Source of the DNA: Hyphomonadaceae bacterium UBA7672 | Lineage (GTDB): Bacteria; Pseudomonadota; Alphaproteobacteria; Caulobacterales; Hyphomonadaceae | Direction: 5' to 3' | NCBI GenBank assembly: GCA_002483135.1 | Contig: DLHI01000001.1 | Coordinates: 80,783 to 144,782 of the forward strand | DNA length: 64,000 nt | Part shown: piece after piece, positions 44,690-53,722 of the stretch | Layout of the letters: each line of letters starts with the position of its first letter | Position numbering within the stretch: the first letter of the stretch is position 1 | The notes under the pieces: generated by a model | Told to the model about the DNA's origin: nothing | Seen by the model: the letters and a program-made list of their open reading frames with translations, nothing else | Databases searched by the model: none | Made by a program: the position numbers and the translations under genes

Positions 44690-45270
44690 ACATCCATTCC
44701 ACGCTCCGTTGCGCGTTTCTAGCTGCAGCGTTGCTGTCAGCAGGCGCGCTGCCTTCCGCCTGCTCGCCTGGAGGCGCACAATCGCAGGCGCCTTCGGCAG
44801 ATCATGCTTCGATCGGGGAACTCGTATCGACTTTCCGCGCATCCTGGGAAAACCGGGATTTCGACCGGATGATTGATGTCACCATGCCGCCGACACTGCT
44901 TGGCGAGCTGATGCGTCTGGACGGCATCGACGAAAGCCAGCGCGCCGACGTGCGGAAGCAACTCGTCGCGATGTCGGCCCAGGCGCTGCGGGACGCGAAG
45001 CTTGTGGAACTGACGGTGGACGTCAATTCCGCGAAGATTGAAACGAGCTCGACCGGGCGGCGCTATGCGACGATGCCGGTCACCTTCATCATGGACGTCA
45101 AAGGCCAGCGCATGCGCTCGATCGGCGGCTATCTAGCCCTTCAGGACAGCGGACGCTGGTATGTGCTGAGCATGTCCGACGGGGCCACGATCAGGTCCAT
45201 CCAAGCGGCCTACCCTGACCTCGACCACACACCGATGGCTCCGCCAAAGATTGAAGTGATCACCCAATGA
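44686..45270 (+). CDS. Lipoprotein encoded between pntAB and pntB
   Basis: 194 residues starting with GTG; an AAAGGAGG box lies inside the end of pntAB, and the GTG overlaps the pntAB stop. The signal peptide ends LPSAC (lipidated Cys26). The mature region (about 40-194) is alpha-beta with the C-terminal strand pattern SIGGYLALQDSGRWYVLSM, resembling small stress or DUF-type envelope domains. Its stop overlaps pntB (ATGA). Location strongly suggests a co-translated accessory envelope protein. No family assigned. Confidence 0.75.
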   Translation: MNIHSTLRCAFLAAALLSAGALPSACSPGGAQSQAPSADHASIGELVSTFRASWENRDFDRMIDVTMPPTLLGELMRLDGIDESQRADVRKQLVAMSAQALRDAKLVELTVDVNSAKIETSSTGRRYATMPVTFIMDVKGQRMRSIGGYLALQDSGRWYVLSMSDGATIRSIQAAYPDLDHTPMAPPKIEVITQ

Positions 45271-46709
45271 ACGCCAATCTCGCAGCCATTCTCTATCTCG
45301 TTTCCGGCGTGCTCTTCATCCTGTCGCTTCGGGGCCTTTCGAGCCCGGCAACGTCGCAGGCGGGCGCGCGCAGCGGCATGATTGGCATGGCGATCGCCAT
45401 CGCCACCACTCTCTGGATGCTGTGGGACGGCGGGGCCGGTCTCGATACGGCGACCGTCGGCATCATCGTCGGTGGCATCGTCGTCGGTGGTATTGTGGGC
45501 GGCATAGTCGCCCAGAAGATCAAGATGACGGCGATGCCGCAGCTGGTGGCGTTCTTCCATTCGCTGGTGGGTCTTGCCGCCGTGCTGGTGGCGGCAGCGG
45601 CGCTGTATGCGCCAACCGGCTACGGCATTGTCGACACGACGGCGGCGCTGAGCGCGAACGGCGCGCTTCCGCTGAAGCTGGCGTCGATCATCGAGCTCTC
45701 GCTCGGCTCGGCCATCGGCGCGCTGACCTTCACCGGCTCGGTGATCGCGTTCCTGAAGCTCAACGGCAACATGTCGGGCGCGCCGATCATCCTGCCGGCG
45801 CGCCACCTGATCAACATCGCGTTCGGTGTCGCCATCATCGTGCTGGTGGTGATGATGGTGCAGACGAACGGTACGCAGGCCTGGATGTTCTGGGCGCTGA
45901 CGGGGCTTGCGCTGGTGCTGGGCATCACGCTGATCATCCCGATCGGCGGGGCGGACATGCCGGTCGTCGTCTCGATGCTCAACTCGTATTCGGGCTGGGC
46001 GGCGGCTGCGCTGGGCTTCACGCTTGAGAACAACGCGCTGATCATCACCGGCTCGCTGGTGGGATCGTCGGGCGCGATCCTGAGCTACATCATGTGCAAG
46101 GCGATGAACCGGAGCTTTATCTCGGTCATTTTGGGTGGCTTCGGAGGAGAAACCGCGGCGGCCGGCGCGGGCGGCGGACCGGCCAAGCCAGTCAAGGTCG
46201 GCTCGGCGGACGATTGCGCCTTCATCATGAAGAACGCCTCGAAGGTGATCATTGTGCCCGGCTATGGCATGGCCGTATCGCAAGCTCAGCACGCGCTGAA
46301 GGAGATGGCCGAGAAGCTGAAGGCCGAGGGCGTCGACGTCGAATACGCCATCCACCCGGTGGCGGGCCGCATGCCGGGGCACATGAACGTTTTGCTCGCC
46401 GAAGCTCAGGTGCCGTATGACGAAGTGCACGAGCTTGAGGACATCAACTCGAGCTTTGCGCAGGCGGATGTGGCCTTCGTGATCGGCGCCAACGACGTGA
46501 CGAACCCGGACGCGGAGACCAACACGGCGTCGCCGATCTACGGCATGCCGGTTCTGAAGGTGTGGAACGCCAAGACGGTGTTCTTCATCAAGCGCTCGCT
46601 TGCTTCCGGATACGCTGGCGTCGAGAACCCCCTCTTCTTCCGCGAGAACACGATGATGCTTCTCGGCGACGCGAAGAAGATGACGGAAGAGATCGTGAAG
46701 GGGCTGTAG
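45267..46709 (+). CDS. pntB: NAD(P) transhydrogenase beta subunit
   Basis: 480 residues. Eight to nine membrane helices occupy about residues 5-260, followed by the NADP-binding domain III with GYGMAVSQAQHALKEMAEKL, YAIHPVAGRMPGHMNVLLAEA and the NDVTNPDAE segment. It is the last gene of the operon, start overlapping the lipoprotein stop. Proton-translocating half of the enzyme. Confidence 0.95.
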   Translation: MNANLAAILYLVSGVLFILSLRGLSSPATSQAGARSGMIGMAIAIATTLWMLWDGGAGLDTATVGIIVGGIVVGGIVGGIVAQKIKMTAMPQLVAFFHSLVGLAAVLVAAAALYAPTGYGIVDTTAALSANGALPLKLASIIELSLGSAIGALTFTGSVIAFLKLNGNMSGAPIILPARHLINIAFGVAIIVLVVMMVQTNGTQAWMFWALTGLALVLGITLIIPIGGADMPVVVSMLNSYSGWAAAALGFTLENNALIITGSLVGSSGAILSYIMCKAMNRSFISVILGGFGGETAAAGAGGGPAKPVKVGSADDCAFIMKNASKVIIVPGYGMAVSQAQHALKEMAEKLKAEGVDVEYAIHPVAGRMPGHMNVLLAEAQVPYDEVHELEDINSSFAQADVAFVIGANDVTNPDAETNTASPIYGMPVLKVWNAKTVFFIKRSLASGYAGVENPLFFRENTMMLLGDAKKMTEEIVKGL

Positions 46710-46716
46710 GCCTCCT

Positions 46717-47547
46717 CTAGAACGGGATCGGCCCCGCCAGGGCTTCTTCCTGCGCTTCGACATCGGCGACCGCCTTCACGGAGGCGGCGATATCGGGCGC
46801 TGCAGGATTGAATGCCTCGCCAAGGCTGGCATGCCACGCCTTGCGATACGCCACCTTTGGCAGGTGCTCGGTCATCGACGCCCGAAGATCGGCCAGACCG
46901 GCTCTCGCCTCATCCGACTGAAGGTCGAGGAAACGGTTGATGTCGATGTGGTCGGCGCCGCGTATGTAGGCACGCATCATCGCCGCCGCCGACCCCGCCC
47001 CATCGCCGGTTTCGCGCAGCAGCACGCCGCGGGCAAACCAGCCGGCAGCCTCGTCAGCCATCATGTCTGCATTCGTGGCGCGGGCGACGGAGATTGATCT
47101 GTTGATCACCTCCAGCGATTCAGGAATTCGGCCCGTATTGGCGAGGACGGTGGCCAGCTCGAGCAGCAGGGCGGGCTGGGTAATGCCAGCGTAGATGTCC
47201 CCTGCTCGCATCTTGTCCATCGCCAGCGTGGGCGGCCGGAATTCGCTCCATTCTGAAACCGGCGGCGAGGTGATGGCGCGAAGCTCGGCCACAAGCTCGT
47301 CCGTTCGATCTGTCTGTTTGAGCGCCATGACAAGCTGGGCATGCGCTACGGCAAGGGCAAGCCGAGGGCGGGTCGCGTCCGAGAGACAGGCGCGCAGATC
47401 CGCGATTGCGCCGTCGAAATTGCTTTCCACCAGCTTCATGTCGGCCGTGATGCACGGGCTACTGACGCTTCCATTCTGCGCGAGGCCGCTGGGAGACGCC
47501 GCCAGCAGGATTCCCACCACAATGGCTACGCGCGCATACCGCTTCAT
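46717..47547 (-). CDS. Secreted TPR-like hypothetical protein
   Basis: 276 residues from MKRYARVA with a GGGAG box; the longer frame start has no signal. The signal peptide ends PSGLAQ. Helical hairpins with TPR-like spacing (LALAVAHAQLVMALKQTDRT, LLELATVLANTGRIPESLEV) fill much of the protein. Likely a periplasmic protein-protein interaction scaffold. Convergent with pntB (7-base gap). Confidence 0.7.
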   Translation of the reverse strand: MKRYARVAIVVGILLAASPSGLAQNGSVSSPCITADMKLVESNFDGAIADLRACLSDATRPRLALAVAHAQLVMALKQTDRTDELVAELRAITSPPVSEWSEFRPPTLAMDKMRAGDIYAGITQPALLLELATVLANTGRIPESLEVINRSISVARATNADMMADEAAGWFARGVLLRETGDGAGSAAAMMRAYIRGADHIDINRFLDLQSDEARAGLADLRASMTEHLPKVAYRKAWHASLGEAFNPAAPDIAASVKAVADVEAQEEALAGPIPF

Positions 47548-47710
47548 ACGTCCACTCCCGAACAAGCTGCAGAACTCTAGCCCGGCGTCACGCGGTCGTC
47601 ACCGCAGCGCTGCAGCCGATCCTACGGGCAGTTGAGCCCCGAGAATTCTCGAGTGACCTGTCGGAATCGAAAAAGGTCGAACGTCCTGGGGAAACCATAG
47701 GGAGATATCC

Positions 47711-48112
47711 ATGCCAATTTATGGAACGGCCCAGAGCCGCAAGCTGACCATTGCCGGATGGATCATCACCGGGCTGGTCGGGGCGTTTCTTGCCATGTCG
47801 GCAAGCTTCAAGTTCTTCACGCCGGACATGGCGCTGGAGACGATGCGGACTCTGGGGTGGCCGGATCACCATCTGTTGCTGATCGGGATCGTCGAGACGG
47901 CGTGCGTGGTGCTGTACCTCGTGCCGCGGACGGCGGTGCTCGGCGCGGTGCTGGAGACGGCGTTGCTGGGCGGGTCGGTGGCGACGCAGGTGCGTGTGGA
48001 TAACCCGCTGTTCTCTCACGAGCTGTTCGGCGTCTATCTCGGCATACTTGTCTGGCTCGGCCTGTGGCTGCGCGACCCGCGCGTGCGCGCGCTGATGCCG
48101 TTGCGGAAGTAG
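47711..48112 (+). CDS. DoxX family membrane protein
   Basis: 133 residues, GGGAG box. Four helices with the DoxX-like opening GAFLAMSASFKFFTP and the helix-3 LIGIVETACVVLYLVPRTAVLGAVL. DoxX proteins are small quinone- or redox-associated membrane proteins of variable role. No partner is obvious; the next gene is another small four-helix protein on the same strand. Confidence 0.85.
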   Translation: MPIYGTAQSRKLTIAGWIITGLVGAFLAMSASFKFFTPDMALETMRTLGWPDHHLLLIGIVETACVVLYLVPRTAVLGAVLETALLGGSVATQVRVDNPLFSHELFGVYLGILVWLGLWLRDPRVRALMPLRK

Positions 48113-48172
48113 ACCCGCCTTACCCGCGCACTTACGGAGGTGTACCTTCTCCCAAAGAATGGGAGGAACACC

Positions 48173-48559
48173 ATGAGCCTGCTTGTCGACAACATGCAGT
48201 GGGTGCTGCTGGTCTGCGGGCTGTTGACGCTCAGCATGATCCAGGCGGTGTTTGCACCGCGCGCGACGATGCGCGCCTATTTCGGCGAAGCGCCGGACAG
48301 CAAGGCTGCGGACCTGCTGATGCGGAACTGGGGGATGCTGGTGGCGGCGGGCGGCGGCCTGCTGGTCTATGCCGCCTTCACGCCGAGCGTGCGGCCGGTT
48401 GCTCTGGTGTTTGTCGGTCTGACCAAGCTGTCGTTCATTACTTTGGTGCTGATGGCTGGCGGCGGATTCCTGAAGAAGCAGGCGGGGCTCGCTGTGATCG
48501 TCGACGGCGTAATGGTGGCGCTGTTCGTAGCCTACCTGCTTGCCACGCTGGGCGCCTGA
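48173..48559 (+). CDS. Four-helix membrane protein, unknown function
   Basis: 128 residues from MSLLVDNMQ with a GGGAGGA box. Four hydrophobic helices (about 8-28, 45-66, 72-92 and 102-124) and the segment FAPRATMRAYFGEAPDSKAADLLMRNWG between helices 1 and 2. It lies 60 bases downstream of the DoxX gene and is probably co-transcribed. Family unknown; topology is similar to DoxX but no motif is shared. Confidence 0.65.
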   Translation: MSLLVDNMQWVLLVCGLLTLSMIQAVFAPRATMRAYFGEAPDSKAADLLMRNWGMLVAAGGGLLVYAAFTPSVRPVALVFVGLTKLSFITLVLMAGGGFLKKQAGLAVIVDGVMVALFVAYLLATLGA

Positions 48560-48799
48560 GCGCTGCCTGCGGGCAAGGCGCCGGGTTCCCGAGCGCCTTG
48601 GGATTCGGCAACCGGCGCCTTGGACAGATGCAGCATCGGCTCTCGATCTACTGAAAAGGCCCGCGTGGACGCTTAGCCGTTGCGACTCGCGGACGAATGC
48701 GCGCCGATAGGAGAGACGTGAGTGCGGGCCCTCCCCTGGCATGTCGCCGCCTGCATCCGCGTTTCGCGCCTGGACGACGCGCCGCTGGAGGACGACATC

Positions 48800-50002
48800 A
48801 TGAGACGCCCCGATACACTTTCCGATGTGACCCCGGCGAGCCCGCCCGCACGCGAGACGATTGACACATCGCGACGTGGACTGTTGCGCGGTTTCGGCCT
48901 CGCCAGTGTTGGAGTTGCCGCCCTGGCCGCTGGGTGCTCTCCGGCAGCGACGCAGGCAGACGCAGCGCCGGCGCCGGCTACGCCCGAAGTCGACAAGTCG
49001 GTCGCCATCATGGGCGCCAACGAAAGCCCGTTCGGGCCATCGCCCAAGGCCGTCGAGGCGATGGTCGCCAAGGCCGCCCTCACCGCCCGCTATGCTGATG
49101 CGGAGGGCGAAGAGCTGAAGAAGCAGATCGCCGCCATCGAGGGCGTCGCGCCGGAACAGATTTTCCTGGCCAACGGATCCTCGCCCATTCTTGCAGCTTT
49201 TGGCGAGATGATCGCGAAGAAGGGCGAAGGCCAGCTGGTGACATCCATCGCCACGTATGAGGGTGTGCCGCGCGCAGCGGCGCAGTACGGCGCCGAGGTG
49301 ATCATGACGCCGCTGACGGCGGAGTTCGGCATCGACCTGGATGCGATGGCGGGCAAGGTGTCCAAGAAGACAACGGCGACCTATGTCTGCAATCCGAATA
49401 ATCCGACCGGCAACATGGTTGATCCAGTCAAGCTGAAGGCGTTCGCTATCGAAGCGTCGAAGACGGCGCCGTGCTTCATCGACGAAGCCTACCTCGACCT
49501 GTGCGACGACTACGCCGGCAACGTCATGACGGGGCTGGTGCGTGATGGGCACAACGTCGTCATCTGCCGCACGTTCTCGAAAATCTACGGCATGGCGGGA
49601 CAGCGGCTTGGCTATGGCATCGCCTCGCCCGAGATGGCCAAGGAGATGGGCATGGCGACGCGCATGGGCGGCGTGAACCACCTTGGCATCGTGGCGGCGA
49701 TGGCCAGCCTTGCCGACAAGGAATTCGTGCCGACGATGCGGCCGAAGTTCAAGGCGGGACGCGAGCGGTTGTACAATGTGGTGAAGGCGCTGGGCCGGCC
49801 GATCGCCTCCAACCCGCAGGCGAGCTTCATCTTCTTTGACGCCGGCATGCCGGCAAAGGAATTTGCCGAAAAGATGATGGCGGAAGGCGTGCGCGTCGTC
49901 GGGCGGTCGTGGACCAAGTACGACAACTGGTCCCGTATCTGCGTGGGCGACGACTGGGAAATGGACCGTTGCGAGACAGCACTGAAGAAGGTTCTGACCT
50001 GA
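48800..50002 (+). CDS. Tat-exported, lipobox-bearing PLP aminotransferase-like protein (class I/II)
   Basis: 400 residues from MRRPDTLSD with a GGAGG box. The N-terminus has SRRGLLRGFG and a hydrophobic stretch ending LAAGC: a twin-arginine signal with lipobox, so the folded, cofactor-loaded enzyme should be lipid-anchored on the periplasmic side. The catalytic core resembles histidinol-phosphate aminotransferase: NPNNPTG, FIDEAYLDL and the PLP lysine in SKIYGMAGQRLGYG. Substrate unknown. A hydrophilic linker (residues about 60-80) separates anchor and core. It ends at a hairpin pair. Confidence 0.85.
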   Translation: MRRPDTLSDVTPASPPARETIDTSRRGLLRGFGLASVGVAALAAGCSPAATQADAAPAPATPEVDKSVAIMGANESPFGPSPKAVEAMVAKAALTARYADAEGEELKKQIAAIEGVAPEQIFLANGSSPILAAFGEMIAKKGEGQLVTSIATYEGVPRAAAQYGAEVIMTPLTAEFGIDLDAMAGKVSKKTTATYVCNPNNPTGNMVDPVKLKAFAIEASKTAPCFIDEAYLDLCDDYAGNVMTGLVRDGHNVVICRTFSKIYGMAGQRLGYGIASPEMAKEMGMATRMGGVNHLGIVAAMASLADKEFVPTMRPKFKAGRERLYNVVKALGRPIASNPQASFIFFDAGMPAKEFAEKMMAEGVRVVGRSWTKYDNWSRICVGDDWEMDRCETALKKVLT

Positions 50003-50017
50003 GAGCGGTACTGGTTT

Positions 50018-50073
50018 GATCCCCATCCTGACGGGGATCATGCAAGGCGGTGGGCCAACGCCCGCCGCCTTTT
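50018..50073 (+). terminator. Two successive hairpins, second with T-run
   Basis: GATCCCC/GGGGATC (50018-50024 with 50033-50039), then AAGGCGGTGGG/CCCGCCGCCTT (50044-50054 with 50061-50071) followed by TTTT. The second is a good terminator for the aminotransferase gene. Confidence 0.8.
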
Positions 50074-50124
50074 GCATTCGGGCGCAGGCCGTCCTATCTC
50101 TCTCCTGCCTGCGCGGAGGGTCTC

Positions 50125-50625
50125 ATGCTTGCCATGTTCCAGCACCATGCCGGATACAATGCCTGGGCCAATCAGCGAGTCTACGACGCGGCAGCGAAGC
50201 TGACCGACGAGCAAGTCTGGCGCGATGTGGGGCTGTTCTTTGGCTGCGTCGGCGGCACGTTGAACCATCTTCTGGTGACCGACCGCGTCTGGATGAAGCG
50301 GTTCACCGGAAGCGGCGAGCATCCCGCCAGTCTCAGCGCCATTCTGCATCGCGACCTTGGTGAACTGCGCGCTGCGCGCGAGGCGGAGGACCAGCGCATC
50401 ATCGCGTATGCTGCCGGGTTGACGGCCGAGAGGCTGGACGAGATGTTCACCTATCGCAAGATGACGACGCCGGACATGGTGACGTCGAAGCTGTGGCCGG
50501 ATCTGCTGCATGTGTTCAATCACCAGACACACCACCGCGGGCAGGCGCATACGGGGCTTTCGATCCTGACAGGCGAAGAGCCGCCCTCTCTGGACATGAT
50601 ACAGTACGCGCGGACCAGAGGATAA
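50125..50625 (+). CDS. DinB family protein
   Basis: 166 residues from MLAMFQHH with a GGAGGG box. Four-helix DinB bundle with metal-binding histidines in GTLNHLLVTDRVWM and in HVFNHQTHHRGQAHTGL. DinB proteins bind a divalent metal and use bacillithiol-, mycothiol- or glutathione-type cofactors in some members. The upstream open frame is terminator read-through and not coding. It is followed at 3 bases by a methyltransferase gene, so probably co-transcribed. Confidence 0.88.
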   Translation: MLAMFQHHAGYNAWANQRVYDAAAKLTDEQVWRDVGLFFGCVGGTLNHLLVTDRVWMKRFTGSGEHPASLSAILHRDLGELRAAREAEDQRIIAYAAGLTAERLDEMFTYRKMTTPDMVTSKLWPDLLHVFNHQTHHRGQAHTGLSILTGEEPPSLDMIQYARTRG

Positions 50626-50628
50626 GAC

Positions 50629-51246
50629 ATGGGCTTCTATTCGCACCACATCGCCCCGTGGCTGGTGGACAAGGCGTGTGGCACGAAACCGATCGCCTAT
50701 CAGCGCCGCAAGATCATTCCGCAGGCCAGCGGCGTGGTGCTGGAGATCGGCGCGGGCGGCGGGCGGAATTTCGCGCTGTATGACCGCTGCAAGGTCGAGC
50801 GTGTGATCGCGCTGGAGCCCGACGCCGCCATGGTGAAGCGCGGCAGGGAGCGCGCGCCGGAGGGGCTGCCGCTGGAATGGCTGCAGCGCGGGGCCGAGGC
50901 TGCGGGGTTGGCGCCCGGGTCTGTGGATACGATTGTGACGACCTACACGCTGTGCACCATTCCCGATGCTGTGGGCGCGCTGGCGGCGTTGAAGGCGACG
51001 CTGAAGCCGGACGGGCGGCTGCTGTTCTGTGAGCACGGCCTCGCGCCGGATACGGACGTGACGAAATGGCAGAAGCGGATCGAGCCGGTGTGGCGGCCTC
51101 TCGCTGGCGGATGCCACCTGACGCGCGACGTTGATGCGATGATTGCGGCAGCGGGTTGGCGCATCGACAAGGCGGAGCGGATGTACCTGCCCGGCACGCC
51201 GCGCTTTGCCGGCTACAATGTGTGGGGATCGGCCCGGCCGGCGTGA
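50629..51246 (+). CDS. Class I SAM-dependent methyltransferase
   Basis: 205 residues. Motif I VLEIGAGGGRNFALY, then ALEPDAAMVKRG and VTTYTLCTIPD are typical of the UbiE/METTL7-like methyltransferases; the final AGYNVWGSA helps the fit. It methylates a small molecule or lipid; the substrate is not visible. 3 bases downstream of the DinB gene. Confidence 0.9.
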   Translation: MGFYSHHIAPWLVDKACGTKPIAYQRRKIIPQASGVVLEIGAGGGRNFALYDRCKVERVIALEPDAAMVKRGRERAPEGLPLEWLQRGAEAAGLAPGSVDTIVTTYTLCTIPDAVGALAALKATLKPDGRLLFCEHGLAPDTDVTKWQKRIEPVWRPLAGGCHLTRDVDAMIAAAGWRIDKAERMYLPGTPRFAGYNVWGSARPA

Positions 51247-51249
51247 GGG

Positions 51250-51753
51250 CTATTTCGTGCAGCGCTTGAAATCGAACACGTCCCACGGTTCCTGGCCGGG
51301 GCCATCGACCATGGCATAGCGGATCTTGCGGCCGAGATCGGTGAGCAGGAGGCGTTCTGGCGCCAGGCCGATATCGCCGGCCATCATTGCAGGTTCGCCC
51401 TGGTTGATGCCGTACACGACGCCTTCCCATTGCATGCAGGCGTCATGCTCTTCGTCCGTCAGGATTTCGCCGTCGGCTGTGGGCGACGGGCACCCGAAAT
51501 AGAGGCGGCCGACATCGCGGCTCGTGCCCATATTGCTCGCGATGTTGCCCCAGAGCTTGCGGCCATCGGGCATGACAAGATCGAACACCGCCTCGATCAT
51601 GCCGCCCATCTCCCACGACTCACCCTTGCGGAAGTGGAGTTCGTAACCGTTCTCGCGCTCGGCGTAGATCGCGTTTTCGAGCTTGCAGGTGGTCTGGGCG
51701 AAAGCAGGCGTGGCGAGCGCCGCGAAGGTGGCGGCGGCGAAGGCAAGGCGCAT
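51250..51753 (-). CDS. Secreted hypothetical protein
   Basis: 167 residues with a signal peptide ending TPAFAQ. The mature part begins TTCKLENAIYAERENGYELHF and has four cysteines (TCKLE, YFGCPSP, HDACMQW, KRCTK) that could form two disulfides. No domain is recognised. Convergent with the methyltransferase gene, 3-base gap, and it sits 92 bases beyond the end of recQ on the same strand. Confidence 0.65.
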   Translation of the reverse strand: MRLAFAAATFAALATPAFAQTTCKLENAIYAERENGYELHFRKGESWEMGGMIEAVFDLVMPDGRKLWGNIASNMGTSRDVGRLYFGCPSPTADGEILTDEEHDACMQWEGVVYGINQGEPAMMAGDIGLAPERLLLTDLGRKIRYAMVDGPGQEPWDVFDFKRCTK

Positions 51754-51845
51754 GAAGAATGGTCCCCGGAGTTGATGCCGTTGTGTGCTGCAAGTCGCGG
51801 CGCGAGGCTAGCGGGCAGATGCAGCGCCGAGGTTAATCGGCCGAG

Positions 51846-53636
51846 CTATTCGTGTGCTTTGAGCACGGCGAGGAAGCTCTCCCCGTAGCGCGTGAGCTTC
51901 GCCTGCCCGATACCCGGGAGAGCAGCCATTTCATCGAGCGTGGTGGGACGGGCTTCTGCCATCGCGCGCAGCGTGGAGTCGTGGAAGACGACGTAGGGCG
52001 GCACGCCTTGCGCCTTCGCGATGCGGGCGCGTTCGGCGCGGAGATCGTCGAAGACCGCGTGCGCTTCATCTCCAAGAGCGGCGGCTTTCTCGCGGCGGGC
52101 GTCTTTCTTTGTCTGCTTCGGCGCTTCCTTGCGCAGGTGGACGGGCTGTTCGCCGCGCAGGACGGGGCGCGAGGCGTCGGTGAGCTTGAGCGCGCCGTAT
52201 TCGCTGTCGACGCGGATGAGACCCATGGCGGTCAGCTGGCGGAAGACGGACTGCCAGGTCTTCTGGTCGATGTCCTTGCCGAGCTCGAACACGGTGAGAT
52301 TGTTGTGACTGAAGCTGATCACCTTGTCGGTCGTCTTGCCGCGCAGCACGTCGATGACGTGGCCGGCGCCAAAGGTCTGGCCGGTGCGGTAGATGGCGGA
52401 TAGCGCCATTTTGGTGGCTTCGGTAGCATCCCACGTGTCGGCCGGCGCGGTGCAGTTGTCGCAATTGCCGCAATTGCCGGGGTGCGCCTCGCCAAAATGG
52501 GCGAGAATGGACTGGCGGCGGCAGGCCGTCGTCTCGCAGATGGCGAGTAGCGCGTTGAGCTTGCTGCGCTCGATGCGTTTGACTTCTTCCGGCGCATCGC
52601 CCTGCCCGATCATGCGGCTGCGCTGGGCGACGTCGCCGAGGCCGAACGCCATCCACGCTTCGGACGGTTCGCCATCGCGGCCAGCGCGGCCGGTTTCCTG
52701 GTAGTAGGCCTCGACTGAGCCGGGCATGTCGAGGTGGGCGACATAGCGCACGTCAGGCTTGTCTATACCCATGCCGAAAGCGACGGTGGCGACGAGGGCG
52801 AGATTCTCCTCGGTCAGGAAAGCATCCTGGTTCTTCGAGCGGATGCGCGCGTCCATGCCGGCGTGATAGGGCAGCGCGCGGATGCCCTTCTCGTTCAGCC
52901 ACGCGGCCGTCTCTTCGACCTTCTTGCGCGACAGGCAGTAGACGATGCCGCTCTTGCCTTCATGGCGGGACAGGAACTGGCGCAGCTGGTCGCGGCCATT
53001 GTCGCGGCGCGTGATCGTGTAGGAGATGTTCGGGCGGTCGAAGGAGGCGGCGAAAACGCGGCCCTCCTTAAGTTGCAGCCGTTCGATGATGTCGGCGCGG
53101 GTCTGCGGATCGGCGGTGGCGGTGAGCGCCATGCGGGGCACGCCGGGGAAGTTCTCGGCGATCTGGGAGAGCTGGCGGTATTCCGGCCGGAAGTCGTGGC
53201 CCCACTGGCTGACGCAATGCGCCTCGTCGATGGCGAAGAGAGAGATTGGGGCGTCACGCAGCATCTGCTGGAAGCCGGGCGTCATCAGGCGCTCGGGGGC
53301 GACGTAGAGAAGTTTGAGCTCGCCGGAGTAGAGCCTGTCGCGGACATCGCGCTGTTCGTCAGGCGTTAGGGCGGAGTTGAGAGCGGCGGCCTCGACACCC
53401 TGCTGGCGCAGCGCCTCCACCTGATCGCGCATCAGGGCGATGAGGGGCGAGACGACGATGGCGACGCCCGGCCGGCACAGGGCCGGCACCTGATAACAGA
53501 GCGACTTGCCCGCACCCGTGGGGAGCAGGACGACAGCGTCTCCCCCGGCGACCACATGGCGCACCACCTCTTCCTGCTGGCCGCGGAAGGCGGAAAGTCC
53601 GAAGACTTCGCGCAGGATCTTGACGGGGTCTTGCAG
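51846..53636 (-). CDS. recQ: RecQ-type DNA helicase (non-canonical start)
   Basis: About 596 residues. Walker A LLPTGAGKS, DEAH box (FAIDEAHCVSQWGHDFRPEYRQL begins this motif), the zinc cluster (CETTACRR and CGNCDNC), winged-helix region and HRDC-like C-terminus with LPGIGQAKL are present. The N-terminal Q-motif GLSAFRGQQEE is encoded upstream of every ATG/GTG/TTG: the first GTG (53567) would cut the motif off. The only in-frame option is CTG at 53636, right after a TAA. Another frame starts ATG at 53673 and would join by a single-base slip in CCCC. Unwinds DNA in recombination repair. Confidence 0.85.
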   Translation of the reverse strand: MQDPVKILREVFGLSAFRGQQEEVVRHVVAGGDAVVLLPTGAGKSLCYQVPALCRPGVAIVVSPLIALMRDQVEALRQQGVEAAALNSALTPDEQRDVRDRLYSGELKLLYVAPERLMTPGFQQMLRDAPISLFAIDEAHCVSQWGHDFRPEYRQLSQIAENFPGVPRMALTATADPQTRADIIERLQLKEGRVFAASFDRPNISYTITRRDNGRDQLRQFLSRHEGKSGIVYCLSRKKVEETAAWLNEKGIRALPYHAGMDARIRSKNQDAFLTEENLALVATVAFGMGIDKPDVRYVAHLDMPGSVEAYYQETGRAGRDGEPSEAWMAFGLGDVAQRSRMIGQGDAPEEVKRIERSKLNALLAICETTACRRQSILAHFGEAHPGNCGNCDNCTAPADTWDATEATKMALSAIYRTGQTFGAGHVIDVLRGKTTDKVISFSHNNLTVFELGKDIDQKTWQSVFRQLTAMGLIRVDSEYGALKLTDASRPVLRGEQPVHLRKEAPKQTKKDARREKAAALGDEAHAVFDDLRAERARIAKAQGVPPYVVFHDSTLRAMAEARPTTLDEMAALPGIGQAKLTRYGESFLAVLKAHE

Positions 53637-53722
53637 GGGTTAACTCTCTCAAAAGGGCCGGAAATGCTGGCATGCGCCCGGCCGCTGGCTATCCTTGTCC
53701 ATCAGCGGTATAGGGCCGCCCC

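Noticed and set aside
45210..46763. 517-codon minus-strand frame opposite pntB
   Set aside because: Composition is Arg/His/Asp-rich and mirrors pntB codon bias; no start signal and no domain.
47588..50077. 829-codon open frame on the minus strand over the DoxX and aminotransferase genes
   Set aside because: Its product is Arg/His/Gln-rich without a fold, while the plus strand holds recognisable genes with ribosome binding sites; it is a high-GC shadow frame.
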